Assembly: GCA_000226015.1 (NCBI GenBank)
Contig: JH153292.1
Location: 90,627-136,490 of the forward strand
Length of the DNA: 45,864 bases
Origin: Mnemiopsis leidyi
Taxonomy: Eukaryota > Ctenophora > Tentaculata > Lobata > Bolinopsidae
Direction of reading: 5' to 3'
The notes below the pieces were generated by a model. It made no database searches. It worked only from the letters and a program-made list of their open reading frames with translations, and was not told the origin of the DNA. Made by a program: the position numbers and the translations under genes. Below are positions 42,401 through 45,864 of this stretch, one piece after another; position 1 is the stretch's first letter, and each line of letters starts with the position of its first letter.

Positions 42401-44926
42401 TAATAAGCATACTTATCACATCCCTACCTCCTTTTCAGGGCCCGATATTTTCTCAAGAAATTCAATAATTGTATCAGACAGTTCGCTGCTCAATTGCTCT
42501 GTCTGAAATCGTTATTTATCTCAAAAATGACTTTCTGATGTCGTTGAATACAGCTCCAAGTTCAGGTCCGAAAGCACATTCCACAAAGTCGATGTTTTCA
42601 TTGTTAGTAAAACAGTTTTGCGCAGATTGCAGCAGAGCTAGATACCTTAGATTACCAGAAAGCGATAAAACCTCAAAATGAGAAAAAACAGTGCTCAAAA
42701 TCTTTGTATTGCTAGAATGGATGGTTCATGCAAAATGGTCCATGAACAAGTTTTAGGAGTTTCTGCTTAGTGTTGTAGTAGATCTGAAAAACGGGACAAG
42801 CAAAGGGAATATTTGCGCATCAAAGATTTTTTAAATGGTTCCATAATTCAAAGAAAAGTCAATTCGAAGTCAGCGACGAAAACTCGAACAAGCCAAAGTG
42901 GCAATGCAAATTGATACGATAACGTGCAAGAAAAATGTCTTAAAATCTAAATCAATTTCCATTTTCAACATCCGAACAATGCCCTCGGAAGGATATTCTA
43001 AGTCAAAGAAAAACTTCGGAGAACGTTAAAAGTTCTAAGGATTAAGAAGTTCACGCAGACTAAGATTTCAGGATAAACAACAGGTTGACTACTGGAGTAG
43101 TGACGAACCCAAGAAAAAGAATGAAGGCACGCTGCATACCCTCTCAACAGTTACATTCAGGACTACGCTCATGCATTCCATTATAGCCCACACCTGATGT
43201 AAGTGTAACAAAGGTTTACATTCAACCATGCACAGTTAAAGTCTACGTCTTGAAACTTGTTTTCTGACCTTGTAACTTTGTAAAGATATCAAGACAAAAA
43301 TATAAATTCTTCAAAATGCACCTTTTAGGTCAAACATTAACAACGAGCGCACCAAAATCTTATCTAGGTCTCTGAAGTACGTTTCTAAACTTTCACATTG
43401 TTCATAACAGTAACACAGCCCCTTATTAACGTACACCAAACTGATCATGCTTGATGCTTCACAGGCACCACTACTGTCATGCAGGTTGCACAGATGTAAA
43501 TAACGTTAGTGAATATTGTAAGTAACACGACGTTTTATTCGACAAAATGCGACCTGGACTCCGGAAAAAGATATCAGTAAAATCAGAATGACATAAGGAA
43601 AGAAGGATGAAAACTTACCCTAGCACCAAACCCAGCATCCTGATATCTTTCAGCGTTTTCATCAACGGTATCACTTGGTTTTTCTGCCGAACTCTGAGGC
43701 TCATCACTTTCAACTGTTCTGTCCGCTGACGGTTGATTCTCAGTACCAGCAGTTGTCTGAGTTTGATCTTCCAATTTCGGTTGATTCCCATCAACACTGA
43801 TTTCTTTCGGCGTATCATCCGCACCTTGCTTTTCAACTGAATCTTTATCACTATTAGGTTTATCTTTATCTTCACTCTCCACTACTTCTGAAAGTGATCC
43901 TTCTGGTGATTGTTGTTCAGCAGCCTTTAGCGACGGTTGGATCTGTACCTTTTCTAACTCTTCAGATGTAGCAGAAACTGGGGTATTTGTCACATCCTCT
44001 GCCGTTTCTGTGGGCTGCTGCTCTTTTGTAGCAGCTGGCTCTTCTTCTTGGGCGGATACTGTTGCTTCAAGTGGTGGACCTTCTGGTTCTGGTGAGGGTT
44101 CAGGAGCTGAAACTTTTAAAGGAGGGACTGCGAAAGCTGATTCAACAGAGCTTGTGATAACAATGTCATGTACTGGGGCGTTTCCTTGTGGCTCAGTTTC
44201 GGGGGATTCTTGAGGGGGATCAGATACTTGAGCTGCATTAAGTTTGCCTGATAATTCAATGTTTGATTCGGGAGGTATAGCTTCCTGCTCAGGTTCTATT
44301 TTCACGGAGACGGGTGTTTCGGTCTCAACAGGTACTTGTGGTTCTGATTCTGTCTCAACGGGAGTTTCTGCCTCAGCAGACCCAGTCTTCTCCAGCTTCA
44401 GCCCTTTCAGGGAGTCTTCACTCTTGATGGAACTTAGACTTGAGTGGTCTCGGTCACTTTTGATTGAGCTTGAACTGCTTTTGGAGCTAATGGATCGATC
44501 ACTCTTTTTACTTGAGTCAGATCGGTTGCTTTTGGTACTGGATTTGCTAGAGTTACTGCCGTGACTTTTAACACTAGCTTCGCTTTTGATGCTACCTTCA
44601 CTTTTGATTGTTGCATCACTTTTGGCACTGGAGTTGCTTTTGACACTGGAATTGCTTTTGATACTTAAATTGCTTTTAATGCTACTTGCACTCTTAATGC
44701 TACTTGCGCTTTTAATGCTGCTCGCACTTTTGATACTACTCGCACTTTTGTTGCTGCTTGCACTTTTGATGCTACTTTGACTCTTGACACTAGCCTCACT
44801 CTTGACGCTAGCTTCACTCTTGATACTGGTAACACTGAGTGTGCTAGCGACTGAAATATCAGACTTCTTGTCGTCTTCGTGGTCACTGTGGAACTCCTCC
44901 CCGTCGTACCCGTTCTCCTGCACTTC
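39457..44926 (-). CDS. Serine-rich, repeat-bearing, probably disordered protein (unrecognised; 3' part of gene)
   Basis: Not recognised. Five exons join in phase: 43619-44926, 42428-42502, 41987-42062, 41627-41736, 39457-41424 (stop). They give at least 1,178 residues, and the exon at 44926 begins at an acceptor (ctttacag), so upstream exons are missing. Exon 1 here starts EVQENGYDGEEFHSDHEDD, then has a long array of six-residue repeats of the type S-x-x-S-[IV]-K (about 44415-44830), then a Pro/Glu/Thr/Gln-rich acidic stretch. Exon 4 contains PNRRIRFSDT, a basic-aromatic patch resembling PP1-docking RVxF motifs (speculative). The last exon has acidic repeats (EIKEEV) and four copies of a motif near ELFGTSSGSTLPTF, the last of them just before the stop. 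No transmembrane segment, signal or folded domain is visible. The strand is supported by splice borders; the plus-strand frames opposite it are shadows. Confidence 0.75.
42428..42502 (-). CDS. 75-base phase-0 exon of the serine-rich gene (possible cassette)
   Basis: Acceptor gatttcag, then 25 codons (TEQLSSELSDTIIEFLEKI and SGPEKE), then donor GAG|gtaggga. It enters and leaves in phase 0, so including or skipping it keeps the frame between 43619 and 42062. Unlike the rest of the gene it reads as an amphipathic helix. Confidence 0.6.
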
Positions 44927-45675
44927 CTGTAAAGTTAGACAATTATTTCTGGGTGGATCTTTTTTCAAAGATTTTACGTTCGGTTAGCTTTCAGAAAAGA
45001 GTAGTTAATAAGGAAATTTAGTTATCAGTTAACTAGAGGAGTAGATGTCAGTAAGAGTTCGAATCAAATTACCCTCAGGTTGGTGACATAATGACATAAT
45101 AAGTATGACGGTGACTGGGTGTGTGGGAGATTGGAGTATTGAATAGTGAACACCTGGCTAAAGCCAGAAACTCGCAAACAGCCAACATTGACTTGATTTA
45201 AGACTTATCTTTGTTAAATTGCAACGTGACAAAAAAGAATAGGACGAGGGACGCAGGAATATATTTTAAGTTAGATTTTTGCTTCGGGGCCGAACAAATT
45301 TTTGTCCCATCAGTAAAATTTCATTTGAATTTCGGCTTCATTTACAATTTAGATTTTCTTTACACTTTAATAATGGAATGTAGTTTACAGAACATCAAAA
45401 GAGCCATGTGGAATTAATTAAGAGTTAAAAAAGTTCTTATATGCAACAGTTGAAAAATTGAGTAATCAGAAGAAAACCGACTACGAAATCTGAGCAACAC
45501 TTTTTTTCATAAATGATAAAATGCAAACTAAACGGTCTTAAATTCCGTTATTCTAATGTCATTTCGCTACTCAATCTGCATAGAATTTGATTTCATTTGT
45601 GTTGATCATAACCACCGTAAACAATATATCGTGCAGAAGAAAAAAAATCTAAACAACTCATCACTAAAATCGTGG
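44927..45675. other. Intron or upstream part of the serine-rich gene
   Basis: No further exon with convincing borders seen. AT-rich with short frames only. Confidence 0.4.
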
Positions 45676-45864
45676 CCAAGGATCGACCGGGATCGCTTTT
45701 TCAGCCGGGACCGGGACCGGGACCGGGACCGGGACTGGTTAAAAAGGCCGGGACCGGGATTTTGCCGGGACCGGGACTGTAGCCGGGACCGGGACTGTAA
45801 CCGGGACCGGGACTGTAACCGGGACCGGGATTTTAACCGGGACCGGGACTGAAATTTTGTCGAC
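45676..45864 (+). repeat. GC-rich minisatellite element, copy B (cut by window end)
   Basis: Starts CCAAGGATCGACCGGG and carries the same ordered array of CCGGGACCGGGACTGTAA variants as copy A at 35010-35179, in the opposite genomic orientation. Copy B has two more CCGGGA units in its first block. After the array the two copies differ. Confidence 0.9.

Noticed and set aside
44586..44780. Plus-strand poly-leucine, membrane-like frame
   Set aside because: Antisense of the S-x-x-S-I-K codon repeat; the hydrophobicity is an artefact.
1..45864. CRISPR arrays, operons or prokaryotic systems
   Set aside because: Tandem arrays here have no spacers; introns, Pol III tRNA genes and metazoan gene families show a eukaryotic nuclear genome.

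Overview
The window is nuclear DNA of an animal, most likely a marine invertebrate and possibly a cnidarian or other early-branching lineage (that placement is an inference with low confidence). Coding exons are short, carry GT-AG borders and join in consistent phases. The tRNA genes carry no encoded CCA. The gene set (nucleoporin, piRNA-pathway helicase, glypican, mitochondrial carrier, rhodopsin-class GPCR) is metazoan. Remnants of LINE, hAT and MITE-type elements lie between and inside the genes.

Layout, left to right. (1) 1-17697, plus strand: the C-terminal two thirds of NUP205, reassembled here as 21 exons with every junction in phase. Its 7.2 kb intron 816/8016 holds a decayed LINE, a degenerate tandem repeat and a complete intronless GPCR gene on the same strand. 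The next intron holds two identical tRNA-Ala(AGC) genes facing each other. (2) 18553-19524, minus: an intronless SLC25A39/40-type mitochondrial carrier, convergent with NUP205, with back-to-back poly(A) signals between them. (3) 19729-20119: a MITE-like element. (4) 20508-25096, minus: TDRD9/Spindle-E, a DEAH helicase plus Tudor protein, in two coding exons. It carries one single-base frame break and a duplicated splice donor. (5) 25097-28526: a divergent intergenic region without a visible gene. (6) 28527-31445, plus: a complete ten-exon glypican with all 14 core cysteines but no Ser-Gly glycosaminoglycan site in its stalk. (7) 33228-37756: a transposon graveyard, in which a LINE is broken by a hAT element, by a GC-rich minisatellite element and by an 837-base gap, followed by a second, truncated MITE copy. 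(8) 39457-44926, minus: the 3' part of an unrecognised gene for a long serine-rich, probably disordered protein with two kinds of internal repeat. (9) 45676-45864: a second copy of the GC-rich minisatellite element, cut by the window end.

The genes do not form an operon-like unit. They are ordinary eukaryotic neighbours with separate roles: nuclear pore scaffold, mitochondrial glutathione import, germline transposon silencing and cell-surface growth-factor co-reception. The most informative observations are the nested GPCR with a lost DRY motif, the duplicated in-frame donor and frame break in TDRD9, the glypican without a stalk attachment site, and the two repeat architectures of the serine-rich protein. 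Two assembly gaps are present, and one of them is flanked by a perfect 43-base duplication that looks like a scaffolding artefact.
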